Shown here: in pieces, positions 19,339-28,573 of the stretch
Layout: every line of letters starts with the position of its first letter
Numbering within the stretch: the stretch's first letter is position 1
Assembly: GCA_026002935.1 (NCBI GenBank)
Contig: BPGH01000002.1
Span: forward strand, 310,001 to 374,000
Reading direction: 5' to 3'
DNA from: Acidimicrobiia bacterium
GTDB lineage: Bacteria > Actinomycetota > Acidimicrobiia > IMCC26256 > PALSA-610
DNA length: 64,000 bases
Program-made: the position numbers and the translations under genes
The notes under the pieces: model-generated
What the model was told of the DNA's origin: nothing
Database searches by the model: none
Seen by the model: the letters and a program-made list of their open reading frames with translations, nothing else

Positions 19339-19872
19339 GTGCGGCCACGTGACGTCGACGCGCTGCTCGCCCTGCTCGCGCGGGGCTCGGCACGCTTCGA
19401 CGAGCCCGACCTCGACGTGCTGGCCCACTCCCTGCAGTGCGCGGCGATCCTCGGGCGCGAGCACCCCGACGACCCCGAGCTGGTCGCCGCCGGGCTCGTC
19501 CACGACGTCGCCGACGCGCTCCCCGGCGGCCACGGCGACCACGCCCGCCGCGGCGCCGAGCTGGTCGCCGGCCTGCTCGGGGCACGCGTCGCGCGGCTCG
19601 TCGCGGCGCACGTCGACGCGAAGCGGTACCTCGTCGCGACCGAGCGGTCGTACGCGGACGCGCTCAGCGCCCGGAGCGCGCAGACCCTGCGCGACCAGGG
19701 CGGGCCGATGACCGCCGCCGAGGCGGCACGGTTCGCCCGCGACCCCGACCTCGACGCGATCCTCGCGTTGCGCCGGGCCGACGAGCGCGCGAAGCGCCCC
19801 GGTGCCGTCGTGCCCGGGCTCGACCACTGGCGGGGGGTGCTGGAGGCGTGCTGCGACCGGACCGGCGACTGA
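19339..19872 (+). CDS. HD-domain protein resembling PhnZ/COG4341
   Basis: A 177-residue protein with a compact HD-domain metal pattern: His30 (LAHSLQCA), His55-Asp56 (LVHDVAD), His65 or His68 ([10 protein letters not shown]), His91 ([10 protein letters not shown]) and a C-terminal Asp in [11 protein letters not shown]. The [10 protein letters not shown] and QGGPMTAAE blocks are typical of the COG4341 group, whose member PhnZ is a di-iron oxygenase that cleaves a phosphonate. No phosphonate genes are nearby, so the substrate is open; a phosphohydrolase is the alternative. The GTG start lies 7 nt after a TATCGT hexamer (19326-19331). It precedes the desaturase-like gene by 25 nt and may share its transcript. 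Confidence 0.75.
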   Translation: MRPRDVDALLALLARGSARFDEPDLDVLAHSLQCAAILGREHPDDPELVAAGLVHDVADALPGGHGDHARRGAELVAGLLGARVARLVAAHVDAKRYLVATERSYADALSARSAQTLRDQGGPMTAAEAARFARDPDLDAILALRRADERAKRPGAVVPGLDHWRGVLEACCDRTGD

Positions 19873-19897
19873 CCCGGCCGCCGCGGGCGGCCCGCCG

Positions 19898-21493
19898 ATG
19901 AGCCCCCGGCGCGACGCGTACGACGTGGTCGTGGTCGGCGGGGGCCACAACGGCCTCGTCGCCGCCGGGCTGCTCGCGAAGGCCGGCGCCCGGGTCGTCG
20001 TGTGCGAGGCCCGGCCGGTGGTCGGCGGCGCCGCGGTCACCGAGCAGCCGTGGGGGCCGCGCTACCGGGTCACCGCGCTGTCGTACGTCGTGAGCCTGCT
20101 GCCGGCCGCGATCGTCGACGAGCTGCGGCTCCACCGGCACGGGTACCGAGTGTTCCCCCAGCACGGATACTTCGCGCCGCACCGCGACGGCCGCCACCTC
20201 CGGCTCACGCCCGAGGGCATCGCCCGCTTCTCGCGCCGCGACGTCGCGGCCTACGCGCGCTGGGACGACTGGCTCTCGGGCGTCGCGTCGGTGCTCGCCC
20301 CGCTGCTGCGCACGGCGCCGCCGCGGCTCGGCTCGCTGCACCCGCGCGACGTGGCGGCCCAGGCCGCGCTGGCGTGGCGGCTGCGCCGCCTCGGTGTGCG
20401 CGGCGTCGCCGACGTGACCAGGCTGTTCACCACGAGCATCGCCGATCTGCTCGACGAGCACTTCGAGTCGCCGGCCGTGAAGGGCGTGCTCGCGGTGAGC
20501 GGGGTGATCGGGACGTGGGCGGGCCCGCGCTCGCCCGGCACCGCGTACGTGATGATGCACCACAAGATCGGTGACGGCGGCGGCCCGCCGGGCCGGTGGG
20601 GCTTCCCCGAGGGCGGGATGGGCGCGCTCACCTCGGCGCTGCGTGCCGCGGCCGAGTCGTTCGGCGCGCAGGTGCTGACCGGGTCGCCGGTCGCGCGGGT
20701 GATCGTGCGCGGCGGCGCCGTGCGCGGGGTCGTGACGGCCGCGGGCCGGGAGCTGCACGCACCGGCCGTGATCGAGGCGACCCACCCCCGCACCGCGTTC
20801 CTGGAGCACGTCGGGCGCGAGCACCTCCCCGGCGAGTTCGCCGACGCGATCGCACGGTGGCGGTCGCGCAGCGGGACGGTGAAGGTGAACGTCGCGGTCG
20901 ACCGGCTGCCGGAATTCGCGTCGAGCCCGGGCTTCGACCCCGAGGTCCACGGCGGGACGATCGTGTTGGCGGAGTCGCTCGACGACGTCGAGCGGGCGTT
21001 CCAGGACGCGGTGGCGGGACGGCCCGCGGCCGAGCCGTTCGCGGACGTCTGCATCCCCAGCGTCTTCGACCGCACGCTCGCGCCCGAGGGGCACCACGTC
21101 GTTTCGCTGTTCACCCAGTGGGTGCCGCACTCCTGGGCCACCGAACCCGACCCCCGCGCGCTCGACGAGCACGCCGACCGGGTGATCGGCCGCCTCGACG
21201 CGGTCGCTCCGGAGTTCGCGTCCTCCGTGGTGCACCGGCAGGTGATCGGCCCCTACGAGATGGAGCACGAGTACGGGCTCGTCGGCGGGAACATCTTCCA
21301 CGGCGAGCTCTCGCCCGACCAGCTCTTCCACATGCGGCCGGTGCCGGGGTGGGCCGACGGCCGCACCCCCGTGCGCGGCCTCTACTACGCGGGGAGCGCC
21401 GTGCACGGCGGCGGCGGCGTCACCGGGATCCCGGGGCGCAACGCCGCGCGCCTCGTGGCGCGGGACGCGCGCCGGCGGCGGTGGCGCCGGTGA
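19898..21493 (+). CDS. Phytoene desaturase-like FAD oxidoreductase
   Basis: A 531-residue flavoprotein of the NAD(P)/FAD-dependent desaturase-like group (related to CrtI and PYROXD2). The FAD-binding [17 protein letters not shown] is at residues 9-25, with GGAAVTEQ near 48 and the C-terminal [16 protein letters not shown], the second FAD contact, near 510. The central blocks [12 protein letters not shown] and [15 protein letters not shown] match the PYROXD2-like subgroup rather than true carotenoid desaturases. No phytoene synthase or other carotenoid gene is present here. The ATG follows GCCCGCCG, with no strong ribosome-binding site. Its stop overlaps the next gene's GTG (GTGA), coupling the two. 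Confidence 0.85.
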   Translation: MSPRRDAYDVVVVGGGHNGLVAAGLLAKAGARVVVCEARPVVGGAAVTEQPWGPRYRVTALSYVVSLLPAAIVDELRLHRHGYRVFPQHGYFAPHRDGRHLRLTPEGIARFSRRDVAAYARWDDWLSGVASVLAPLLRTAPPRLGSLHPRDVAAQAALAWRLRRLGVRGVADVTRLFTTSIADLLDEHFESPAVKGVLAVSGVIGTWAGPRSPGTAYVMMHHKIGDGGGPPGRWGFPEGGMGALTSALRAAAESFGAQVLTGSPVARVIVRGGAVRGVVTAAGRELHAPAVIEATHPRTAFLEHVGREHLPGEFADAIARWRSRSGTVKVNVAVDRLPEFASSPGFDPEVHGGTIVLAESLDDVERAFQDAVAGRPAAEPFADVCIPSVFDRTLAPEGHHVVSLFTQWVPHSWATEPDPRALDEHADRVIGRLDAVAPEFASSVVHRQVIGPYEMEHEYGLVGGNIFHGELSPDQLFHMRPVPGWADGRTPVRGLYYAGSAVHGGGGVTGIPGRNAARLVARDARRRRWRR

Positions 21494-23139
21494 GGCACGC
21501 CGTGCGCGCCGGTGCGGTCGTCGTCCTCGCCGCGCTCGCGGGCGGGGCCGTCGCTCCCGCCACGCCCCTGCCGGCGGCGGAACCGCTGCGCATGACGATC
21601 GGTGTCGTCGGCGACATCGGCTCGCTCGACCCGCGCGAGGGCACCGGCGCGGTCGCGCGCGAGATCTGGCGGCTCCAGTACCCGGCGCTCACCGACCTCG
21701 ACGTCGCGACCCTCGCGCCGGTGCCCGGCCTCGCCGCGTCGTGGACGGTGAGCGCCGATCGTCGGCAGGTGACGTACACGATCCGCGACGGCGCGTCGTG
21801 GTCCGACGGCAGACCGGTCACCGCGCACGACGTCGTCTTCTCGCTCCGGCACGCGCGCGACGGGCGCTGGCCGTACGCGGCCGGGACCCTGGACGGTCTC
21901 GACGCGCGCGCGGCCGACGACCGCACCGTCGTCGTCACCGCGGCCGGCGACCCCGGCCCCCTGCCGGTCCTCGCGGTCCACGTGGTGCCGGAGCACGCGT
22001 TCGGGCGGGAACCGGGCCCCGGCAACGTCGGCGCCGGCGACTGGCACGTCACCGGCCGCACCGACCGCGAGGTCCGCCTCGCGGCGGTCGACCGGCCGGG
22101 CCGCCCGCCGCTCGACGAGATCGTCTACCGCTCCTATCCCGACGGCGGCGCGCTGCTCGGCGCGCTGCGCGCCGGGGAGGTCGACGTGGCCGCCGGGCTC
22201 GCGCCGGGCGACGCGGCGGCGGCGCGGGCCGTGCCCGGCGCGACGGTCGTCCACGCGAACGACGGCGACCAGTGGCTGCTGCGGGCCGGGATCGCCGACC
22301 GCGACCTGCGCCGGGCGGTCGCGCGTTCGCTCGACCGCGCCCGCCTCGTGCGCGACGCGCGCGACGGGGTGGGCCGGGCCCAGGTCGTGCCGGTACTGGC
22401 ACGCGACCACGCGTGGTGGCCCGGGGCCGCGGACGCGGCGGCGGTCACCGGCGACGTCGGGTACCGGCCCTCGGCCCGCGCCGCGCTCGCGGGCCGCCGC
22501 CTCGTGATCGGGCTCGACCGCGACGACGGCGCGGCGGCCGCGGTGGCCGGGGCCGTCGCGCGCCAGCTCCGCGAGGCCGGGGCCGAGGTCGTGCTGGCCG
22601 GCGCGGGCGACGGGCCCGGCGTGGACCTCGAGCTCGTGCGCCGCGACCCCGGCGACGACCCGGCCCCGGCGCTCGCGCCCTACACGTGCGCGGCCGGCCG
22701 GTGGTGCGACGCCGGGATCGAGGCCGCGTACGCCGACCTGCGCGACGGCGACCCGGCGCGCCGTCGCGACGCCGCGCGCGCCGCCGCCGCGCGGCTCGCG
22801 ACCGAGGCCGTCGAGATCGTGCTGTTCGCGCCCGACGAGCTGCAGGCGTTCCGCAGCGACCACGTGACCGGGCTGCTGCGCGAGCCGCGCGACGAGCGGC
22901 TCGTCGCCTTCTGGCCCGCGACCGCGCACTACCGGGAGGTCGTGCGCGCCGCGGCACCTCCCGGCGAGGAGGTGCCGACCGGCCTGTTCGTCGTCCTCGC
23001 GGTCACGATCGGGGTGATCGCGACCGCGGGGGCGGTGGTCGTGTCGCGCCGCGTGCGCTCACGCGGGCTTCCGGTAGACCGTGACGTGGAAGGCGCTGTC
23101 GGCGGTGAAGGGCTCGCGCCGGAACGACCCCCAGCGTGA
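21490..23139 (+). CDS. Membrane-anchored family 5 solute-binding protein, orphan
   Basis: A 549-residue extracytoplasmic protein of the SBP_bac_5 (peptide/nickel-binding) family. An N-terminal signal or anchor precedes the typical opening (GDIGSLDPREGTGAV near residue 40, LAASWTVSADRRQVTYTI near 80, DGRPVTAHDVVFSLRHA near 105). Unusually, a C-terminal transmembrane helix (about residues 497-520) and a basic tail follow, so it may be anchored at both ends. No ABC permease or ATPase is adjacent, and the ligand-binding middle is shorter than in typical members. The GTG start overlaps the upstream flavoprotein stop by 4 bp, coupling the two. Its 3' end overlaps the convergent methyltransferase by 81 bp. 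Confidence 0.78.
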   Translation: MRHAVRAGAVVVLAALAGGAVAPATPLPAAEPLRMTIGVVGDIGSLDPREGTGAVAREIWRLQYPALTDLDVATLAPVPGLAASWTVSADRRQVTYTIRDGASWSDGRPVTAHDVVFSLRHARDGRWPYAAGTLDGLDARAADDRTVVVTAAGDPGPLPVLAVHVVPEHAFGREPGPGNVGAGDWHVTGRTDREVRLAAVDRPGRPPLDEIVYRSYPDGGALLGALRAGEVDVAAGLAPGDAAAARAVPGATVVHANDGDQWLLRAGIADRDLRRAVARSLDRARLVRDARDGVGRAQVVPVLARDHAWWPGAADAAAVTGDVGYRPSARAALAGRRLVIGLDRDDGAAAAVAGAVARQLREAGAEVVLAGAGDGPGVDLELVRRDPGDDPAPALAPYTCAAGRWCDAGIEAAYADLRDGDPARRRDAARAAAARLATEAVEIVLFAPDELQAFRSDHVTGLLREPRDERLVAFWPATAHYREVVRAAAPPGEEVPTGLFVVLAVTIGVIATAGAVVVSRRVRSRGLPVDRDVEGAVGGEGLAPERPPA

Positions 23140-23796
23140 CTCGGGCTCCAGGCCGGCGAGGCGCGCCATGAGGTCGAGCTCGGGCGGGTAGGCGAAGCGC
23201 AGGCGGGTGTGCACGAGGCGGGTGCCGGCCTCGGTGATCCGGATCTGGGTGCTGTCGACCCGCTGGAGGTGCGGGTCGTACCGGCTGGCGTCGAGCCGCA
23301 CCTCGTCGACGCCGACGGACCGCACGGTCAGCTCCTGGTCGTCGCGGAACCGGGAGACGTCGGGCACGAAGGCATGGAGCAGGAACCGCCCGCCGGGCTC
23401 GAGGACCGACGCGACGTTCGCCATGCACCGCACCTGCGCCTCCTGGCTCGGGAGCATGAAGAAGGTGTTGAACACGACGAACACGAGCCGGAACGGCCCT
23501 TCGACGCCCACCTCGGTCATGTCGCCGATCGTGACCGGGATGGCGCCGCCGCCGGGCTTGGCACGCAGGCGCTCGACCATCGCCGCGGACGCGTCGATGC
23601 CGTGGACCTCCACCCCCCGCGCGGCGAGCGGGAGCGCGACGCGGCCGGTGCCGATCCCGAGCTCGAGGGCGCGGCCGCCGGCCGCCAGCTCGGCGAGCAC
23701 GGCGACCTCGGCGCCGGCGTCGCCGAGGTCCCCGTACCAGGTGTCGTAGACGTCGGCGACGCGCTCGCCGTAGGTTTCGGGCCCGTACTCGGTCAC
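23059..23796 (-). CDS. Class I SAM-dependent methyltransferase
   Basis: A 245-residue methyltransferase. SAM-binding motif I is ALELGIGTGRVALPLAARG near residues 44-62, followed by VHGIDASAAMVERLR near 66 and the post-I acidic block. YGPETYGERVADVYDTWYGD at the N-terminus is common in small-molecule methyltransferases of this type. The GTG start at 23796 is chosen because it precedes that conserved N-terminus; it is only 10 bp from the divergent LLM gene start. The 3' end lies inside the coding region of the convergent solute-binding protein. Substrate unknown. Confidence 0.83.
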   Translation of the reverse strand: MTEYGPETYGERVADVYDTWYGDLGDAGAEVAVLAELAAGGRALELGIGTGRVALPLAARGVEVHGIDASAAMVERLRAKPGGGAIPVTIGDMTEVGVEGPFRLVFVVFNTFFMLPSQEAQVRCMANVASVLEPGGRFLLHAFVPDVSRFRDDQELTVRSVGVDEVRLDASRYDPHLQRVDSTQIRITEAGTRLVHTRLRFAYPPELDLMARLAGLEPESRWGSFRREPFTADSAFHVTVYRKPA

Positions 23797-23806
23797 AGGG
23801 GAACGA

Positions 23807-24805
23807 ATGAAAGTCGACGCGGCGCTCGCCTTCAACGCACTGTCCGACGTGCCCGCCGTCGCGCGGCGGCTCGAGGCCGCCGGGTACGACGGCGCGTACA
23901 CCTTCGAGGGACCCCACGATCCGTTCTTCCCGCTGCTGCTCGCGGGCGAGCACACCGAGCGACTCGAGCTCTACACCGCGGTCGCGATCGGGTTCGCCCG
24001 CAACCCCATGACGCTCGCCGGGATCGCGTACGACCTCCACCTGGCCTCCCGGGGCCGGTTCGCGCTCGGGCTCGGCACCCAGATCCGCCCGCACGTCGAG
24101 CGCCGGTTCTCGATGCCGTGGTCGAGGCCGGTCGAGCGGATGCGCGAGATGGTGCTCGCGATCCGCGCGATCTGGTCGTGCTGGCACGAGCGCACGAAGC
24201 TCGACTTCCGCGGCGAGTTCTACACCCACACGCTCATGACCCCGTTCTTCGACCCCGGGCCGAGCCCCTTCGGGCTCCCCCGCATCCTCCTCGCCGGGGT
24301 CGGCCCCCGGATGACCGAGGTCGCGGGCGAGGTCGCCGACGGGTTCCTCGTGCACCCGTTCACCACGCCGAAGTACCTGCGCGAGGCGACCCACCCCGCG
24401 CTCGAACGCGGGCTCGCCCGGTCGGGCCGGACGCGCCGCGACCTCGAGATCGCGTTCCCGGTGATGGCGGGTGCGTTCACGAACGACGAGGAGCGGACGC
24501 GCGTGCGCGACGCGTTGCGCTCGCGCGTCGCGTTCTACGGCTCGACCCCCGCGTACCGGCCGGTGCTCGAGGCGCACGGGTGGGGCGACCTGCAGCCCGA
24601 GCTCAACGCGCTCTCCAAGCGCGGGGAGTGGGCCGCGATGTCGGCGCTGGTGACCGACGAGGTCGTGGACGAGTTCTGCGTCGTCGCGCCGCCCGACGCG
24701 CTGCCCGACGCCATCCGCGGGCGCTACGGCGACCTCGTCGACCGCGTGTCCCTCGACGTCGGCGTGGCCGACGTCGCCCCGCTGGTGGCGCGCCTGCGCG
24801 GCTGA
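23807..24805 (+). CDS. LLM class F420-dependent oxidoreductase
   Basis: A 332-residue TIM-barrel enzyme of the luciferase-like monooxygenase superfamily, closest in pattern to the actinobacterial TIGR03617 F420-dependent group. Characteristic blocks are the N-terminal MKVDAALAF with AAGYDGAYTFEG, HDPFFPLLLA near residue 45, LASRGRFALGLGTQI near 82 and the ILLAGVGPRMTEVAGEVADG stretch near 165. Such enzymes use reduced F420 (or FMN) for redox on small molecules; the substrate is not known. AGGGGA at 23797-23802 is a suitable ribosome-binding site. Its promoter must lie inside the divergent methyltransferase gene; TAGGTT at 23771-23776 is a candidate -10. Confidence 0.88.
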   Translation: MKVDAALAFNALSDVPAVARRLEAAGYDGAYTFEGPHDPFFPLLLAGEHTERLELYTAVAIGFARNPMTLAGIAYDLHLASRGRFALGLGTQIRPHVERRFSMPWSRPVERMREMVLAIRAIWSCWHERTKLDFRGEFYTHTLMTPFFDPGPSPFGLPRILLAGVGPRMTEVAGEVADGFLVHPFTTPKYLREATHPALERGLARSGRTRRDLEIAFPVMAGAFTNDEERTRVRDALRSRVAFYGSTPAYRPVLEAHGWGDLQPELNALSKRGEWAAMSALVTDEVVDEFCVVAPPDALPDAIRGRYGDLVDRVSLDVGVADVAPLVARLRG

Positions 24806-24820
24806 CCGGGCGGCCCGCGC

Positions 24821-25111
24821 TCAGAGGCGGCCGGCGCCGCCGGCCGTGCGCCCGCGGGACAACGCGCGGTAGGCGAGCAGGAGCAGCACCGCCCCGATCA
24901 CCGAGCCGATGATCCCGCTCGGCTGGACCGCGCCCTCGTCGAGGTCCTTGCCGAACAGCACCCAGCCGAGGAAGCCGCCGACGAACGAGCCGAGCACGCC
25001 GAGGACCAGCGTCGCGCCGACGCTCATCGGGTCGGGACCCGGGACGAGCGCCCGGGCGAGGAAGCCGGCGATCAGGCCGACGATCACGAGGAAGAGGAGG
25101 AATCCGATCAT
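24821..25111 (-). CDS. GlsB/YeaQ/YmgE family membrane protein
   Basis: A 96-residue integral membrane protein of the transglycosylase-associated/GlsB family. Three hydrophobic Gly-rich segments are evident at residues 1-22, 30-54 and 66-84, with the family-typical GVLGSFVGGFLGWVLFG in the middle and PSGIIGSVIGAVLLLL in the last helix. Members are general stress-induced small membrane proteins of unclear biochemical role. TAGCGT at 25118-25123 ends 6 nt before the ATG, indicating a leaderless mRNA. It is convergent with the LLM gene. Confidence 0.9.
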   Translation of the reverse strand: MIGFLLFLVIVGLIAGFLARALVPGPDPMSVGATLVLGVLGSFVGGFLGWVLFGKDLDEGAVQPSGIIGSVIGAVLLLLAYRALSRGRTAGGAGRL

Positions 25112-25149
25112 GGGCGGACGCTACCCGCCGGCCGCCCGATCCATGCGCC

Positions 25150-26604
25150 CTACCCGAGCTGCTCGTCGAGCAGCCGGTTCAGCACCTGCGGGTTGCCCTT
25201 CCCCTGCAACCGCTTCATCAGCTCGCCCATGAGGAAGCCCCGCTTCTTCTTGCGGGCCTTGTCGTCGCCCCCGCGGTACTCCTCGACCACCCCCCGGTGC
25301 TCGTCCAGCACCGAGGCCACGACGGCGGCGAGCTCGCCGGCGTCGCTCACCTGGGCGAGCCCGCGCGCCTCGACGATGTCGCGCGGCCAGCGCTCCTCGC
25401 GCAGCGACTCGTCGAGCACGTCCTTCGCCTGGTTGCGCGAGATCGTGCCCGCGGCCACGAGGCCCACCAGCTCGGCGAGCATCTCGGGCGCGAGCACCGA
25501 GGGCGACAGGCCGGTCTCGTTCAGGTACGCGAGCACCTCCTGGCGCACCCAGTTGACGACCTCCCTGGGCGTCCCGCCGGCGAGTGCGGCGACCGCCTTC
25601 TCCGCGTAGTCGGCGAGACCGGGGGTCGCGACGAGCACCCTCGCGTCGTCGTCCCGGATGCCCCACGCCTCGACGAGGCGCCGGCGACGCGCGGCGGGGA
25701 GCTCGGGCAGCGTGCGCCGGACGTGCTCGCGCATGTCAGGGGTGGGCGCGACGGGGACCAGGTCGGGCTCGGGGAAGTACCGGTAGTCGTGGGCCTCCTC
25801 CTTCGACCGCCCGGCGACGGTGCGGCCGCGCTGCTCGTCCCAGTGACGCGTCTCCTGGACGATCGCGTCGCCGAACTCGATCGCGGTCACCTGGCGCCGC
25901 GCCTCGTGCTCGATCGCCTTGACCAGCGACCGCAGCGAGTTCAGGTTCTTGATCTCGCAGCGCGTGCCGAGCCCGTCGGACCCCGCGGGCCGCACCGAGA
26001 CGTTCGCGTCGATCCGCAGCGACCCCTCCTCCATCTTCACGTCGGAGACCTGGATCGCGAGGAGCGTCGCCCGCAGTTCCTCGACGTAGCGTTTCGCCTG
26101 CTCCGCGGACCGGATGTCGGGCTCGGAGACGATCTCGAGCAGCGGTACGCCCGCCCGGTTGTAGTCGACGAGCGCGTGGTCGGCGTCGTGGATCCGGCCG
26201 CCGCCGCCGACGTGCAGCGTCTTGCCCGTGTCCTCCTCGAGGTGCGCGCGGGTGATGCCGATGCGGGCGCCGTCGACGTCGAGCCAACCGTGCACCGTGA
26301 TCGGCATGTCGTACTGCGAGGTCTGGTAGTTCTTCGGCATGTCCGGGTAGAAGTAGTTCTTCCGGGCGAACACCGACACGGGTGGCACCTCGAGGTGCAG
26401 CGCCTCCGCGACCCGCAGCGCGTACTCGACCGCCCGCTCGTTGAGCACCGGAAGGGATCCCGGCAGGCCGAGGCACACCGGGCACACGTTGGTGTTCGGT
26501 TCGCCGCCGAACTCGTTGGCGCACCCGCAGAACAGCTTGCTCGCCGTCGACAGCTCGACGTGCACCTCGAGCCCGACGACCGTCTCCCAGTCCTGCGCCG
26601 TCAC
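25150..26604 (-). CDS. gatB: Asp/Glu-tRNA amidotransferase subunit B
   Basis: tRNA-binding kinase subunit of GatCAB, which converts Glu-tRNA(Gln) and Asp-tRNA(Asn) to the amide forms; 484 residues, normal length. Recognisable features are the opening WETVVGLEVHVELSTASK, the zinc ligands around CGCANEFG and VCPVCLGLPGSLP, the cradle motif KNYFYPDMPKNYQTSQY near residue 85, and the C-terminal YqeY-like helical domain ending LMKRLQGKGNPQVLNRLL. The GTG start is 7 nt from a TAGGCT hexamer (26612-26617), so gatB has its own leaderless promoter 49 nt after gatA. Confidence 0.97.
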   Translation of the reverse strand: MTAQDWETVVGLEVHVELSTASKLFCGCANEFGGEPNTNVCPVCLGLPGSLPVLNERAVEYALRVAEALHLEVPPVSVFARKNYFYPDMPKNYQTSQYDMPITVHGWLDVDGARIGITRAHLEEDTGKTLHVGGGGRIHDADHALVDYNRAGVPLLEIVSEPDIRSAEQAKRYVEELRATLLAIQVSDVKMEEGSLRIDANVSVRPAGSDGLGTRCEIKNLNSLRSLVKAIEHEARRQVTAIEFGDAIVQETRHWDEQRGRTVAGRSKEEAHDYRYFPEPDLVPVAPTPDMREHVRRTLPELPAARRRRLVEAWGIRDDDARVLVATPGLADYAEKAVAALAGGTPREVVNWVRQEVLAYLNETGLSPSVLAPEMLAELVGLVAAGTISRNQAKDVLDESLREERWPRDIVEARGLAQVSDAGELAAVVASVLDEHRGVVEEYRGGDDKARKKKRGFLMGELMKRLQGKGNPQVLNRLLDEQLG

Positions 26605-26653
26605 GACCGCCAGCCTAAAGGACCGGCGCGCGCCACCCGGCCCGGTCCCGGGG

Positions 26654-28077
26654 CTAGCGGCGGGCGACCTCGAGGGCGCGCGCGGCGCGGAACATCACCG
26701 GCTCGCCGAGCGCGGGCGCGAGCACCTGCACGCCGACCGGCAGCCCGCCCTCCCCGGTGCCGAACGGGACCGAGATCGCGGGGTGCCCGGCCAGGTTCGT
26801 CGGGATCGTGCACACGTCGCTCAGGTACATGGCGAGCGGGTCGGCGGTCTTCGCGCCGAGCGGGAACGCGACCGTCGGCGAGGTCGGTGCGAGGAGCACG
26901 TCGAAGCGCTCGTACGCCCGCTCGAAGTCGCGGATGATCAGCGTACGGACGCGCTGCGCCTGGCCGTAGTACGCGTCGTAGTAGCCGGCCGACAGCGCGT
27001 ACGTGCCGAGCATGATGCGTCGCTTCACCTCGGGGCCGAACCCCGCGTCGCGGGTCGCGGCGTTCATCGCCGCGACGTCGTCGGCGTCGACCCGCAGCCC
27101 GTACCGCACCCCGTCGTAGCGCGCGAGGTTCGACGAGGCCTCGGCGGGGGCGATCAGGTAGTACGCGGGCAGCCCGTGCACGACGGTCGGGACCGACACG
27201 CGCTCCACCTTCGCGCCCGCGTCCTCGAGGGCACCGGCCGCCCCGTCGACGGCCGCGCGCACCTCCGGCTGGACGCCCTCCACGTCGGTGAGCTCCTCGA
27301 CGACCCCGACGCGCAGGCCGGAGACGCCGTCGTCGAGGGTGTCGAGCACCGGCGGCAGCGGCGACGCGATCGACGTCGAGTCGCACGGGTCGTGACCCCG
27401 GATCGCCTCGAGCGCCAGGGCGGCGTCGTGCACGTCGGCGGCGAACGGGCCGATCTGGTCGAGCGACGACGCGAACGCGACGAGGCCGTACCGGGAGACG
27501 GCGCCGTAGGTCGGCTTCACGCCGACGACCCCGCACAGGGCGGCGGGCTGGCGGATCGACCCGCCGGTGTCGGACCCGAGCGCGAGGGGCGCGAAGCCGG
27601 CCGCGACCGCGGCGGCCGAGCCGCCCGAGGACCCGCCCGGCACCCGGGTCGGGTCGTGGGGTTGCGCGTCGGCCCGAACGCCGAGTTCTCGGTCGACGAA
27701 CCCATCGCGAACTCGTCGAGGTTGGTCTTGCCGACGACGACCGCGCCCGCGGCGCGCAGCCGCCGCACGACGGTCGCGTCGTAGGGCGGGCGCCACCCGT
27801 CGAGGATGCGCGACGAGCACGTCGTCGGGATGCCGCGGGTGCACAGGTTGTCCTTGATCGCCACCGGTACGCCCGCGAGCGGCCCCGGGTCGTCGCCGCG
27901 CGCCGTGGCGGCGTCGACCGCGTCCGCCGCGGCCCGCGCCTCGTCGGCGAGGACCAGGTTGAACGCGTGGATCCCGGGCTCGCGCGCCGCGATCACGTCG
28001 AGGTGCTGCTCGACGATCTCGCGGGCCGAGCGCCGCCGGGCCCGCACGTCGGCCGCGATCGCGCGTGCGGTGGTCAC
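26654..28077 (-). CDS. gatA: Asp/Glu-tRNA amidotransferase subunit A, one frameshift
   Basis: Amidase-signature glutaminase subunit of GatCAB, about 474 residues once corrected. The N-terminal part ([15 protein letters not shown] with the catalytic Lys, and [20 protein letters not shown]) and the C-terminal part ([29 protein letters not shown] with the Ser-cisSer-Lys triad residues) lie in different frames. The break is at a GGGG run at 27658-27661 (CCCC on the coding strand); one extra C restores [15 protein letters not shown]. Because GatA is essential in most bacteria lacking GlnRS/AsnRS, this is most likely a sequencing error. The GTG start overlaps the gatC stop as GTGA. Confidence 0.92.
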
Positions 28078-28385
28078 GGGGCCTCCCCGAGCACGCGCGG
28101 CACGCGGAACCGGCCGTCTTCGGCGGCGGGCGCCGCGGCCAGCACCTCCGCACGGTCGAGACCCGGGCGCGGCTCGTCGGGCCGGAACACGTTGACGAGC
28201 GGCAGCGGGTGCGCGGTCGGCGGCACGCCGTCGGTGTCGAGCGCCGAGACCGAGGCGGCGTGGTCGAGGATCGTCGCGAGCTCGGCGGTGAGCGCGTCGA
28301 CCTCGTCCGGGGTCAGTGCGAGGCGCGCGAGGCGGGCGACGTGCTCCACCTCGGCGCGCGTGATCCTCTCGCGGCGGTCGCTCAT
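28074..28385 (-). CDS. gatC: Asp/Glu-tRNA amidotransferase subunit C
   Basis: Small belt-like subunit that holds GatA and GatB together, 103 residues. The [22 protein letters not shown] block at the N-terminus and the [20 protein letters not shown] segment are diagnostic, as is the C-terminal [21 protein letters not shown]. The ATG at 28385 is supported by TAGCCT at 28394-28399, 8 nt upstream, giving a leaderless mRNA; a longer upstream frame has no support. It is the first gene of gatC-gatA, with a 4-bp GTGA overlap. Confidence 0.95.
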   Translation of the reverse strand: MSDRRERITRAEVEHVARLARLALTPDEVDALTAELATILDHAASVSALDTDGVPPTAHPLPLVNVFRPDEPRPGLDRAEVLAAAPAAEDGRFRVPRVLGEAP

Positions 28386-28573
28386 CGGCGGCGAGGCTAC
28401 CGGCACCCGCCGGGCCGGCCGCGCGGGAGGCGGACCGCGCACCGGGCGGCCCGGCCCCCCGGCCTCCCGGCCCGCCGGGGCGCGCCCGGCGCGCGGGTGC
28501 GGGGCGCTGGGCGGGCCGCCCCGGCACGACTTACGATGCGCAGCGCTGCGGGAGACCGACGGAGGAGGCTGGA

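Noticed and set aside
19898..21493. True carotenoid biosynthesis gene (crtI)
   Set aside because: The internal blocks match the PYROXD2-like subgroup, and no crtB, crtE or other carotenoid gene is adjacent.
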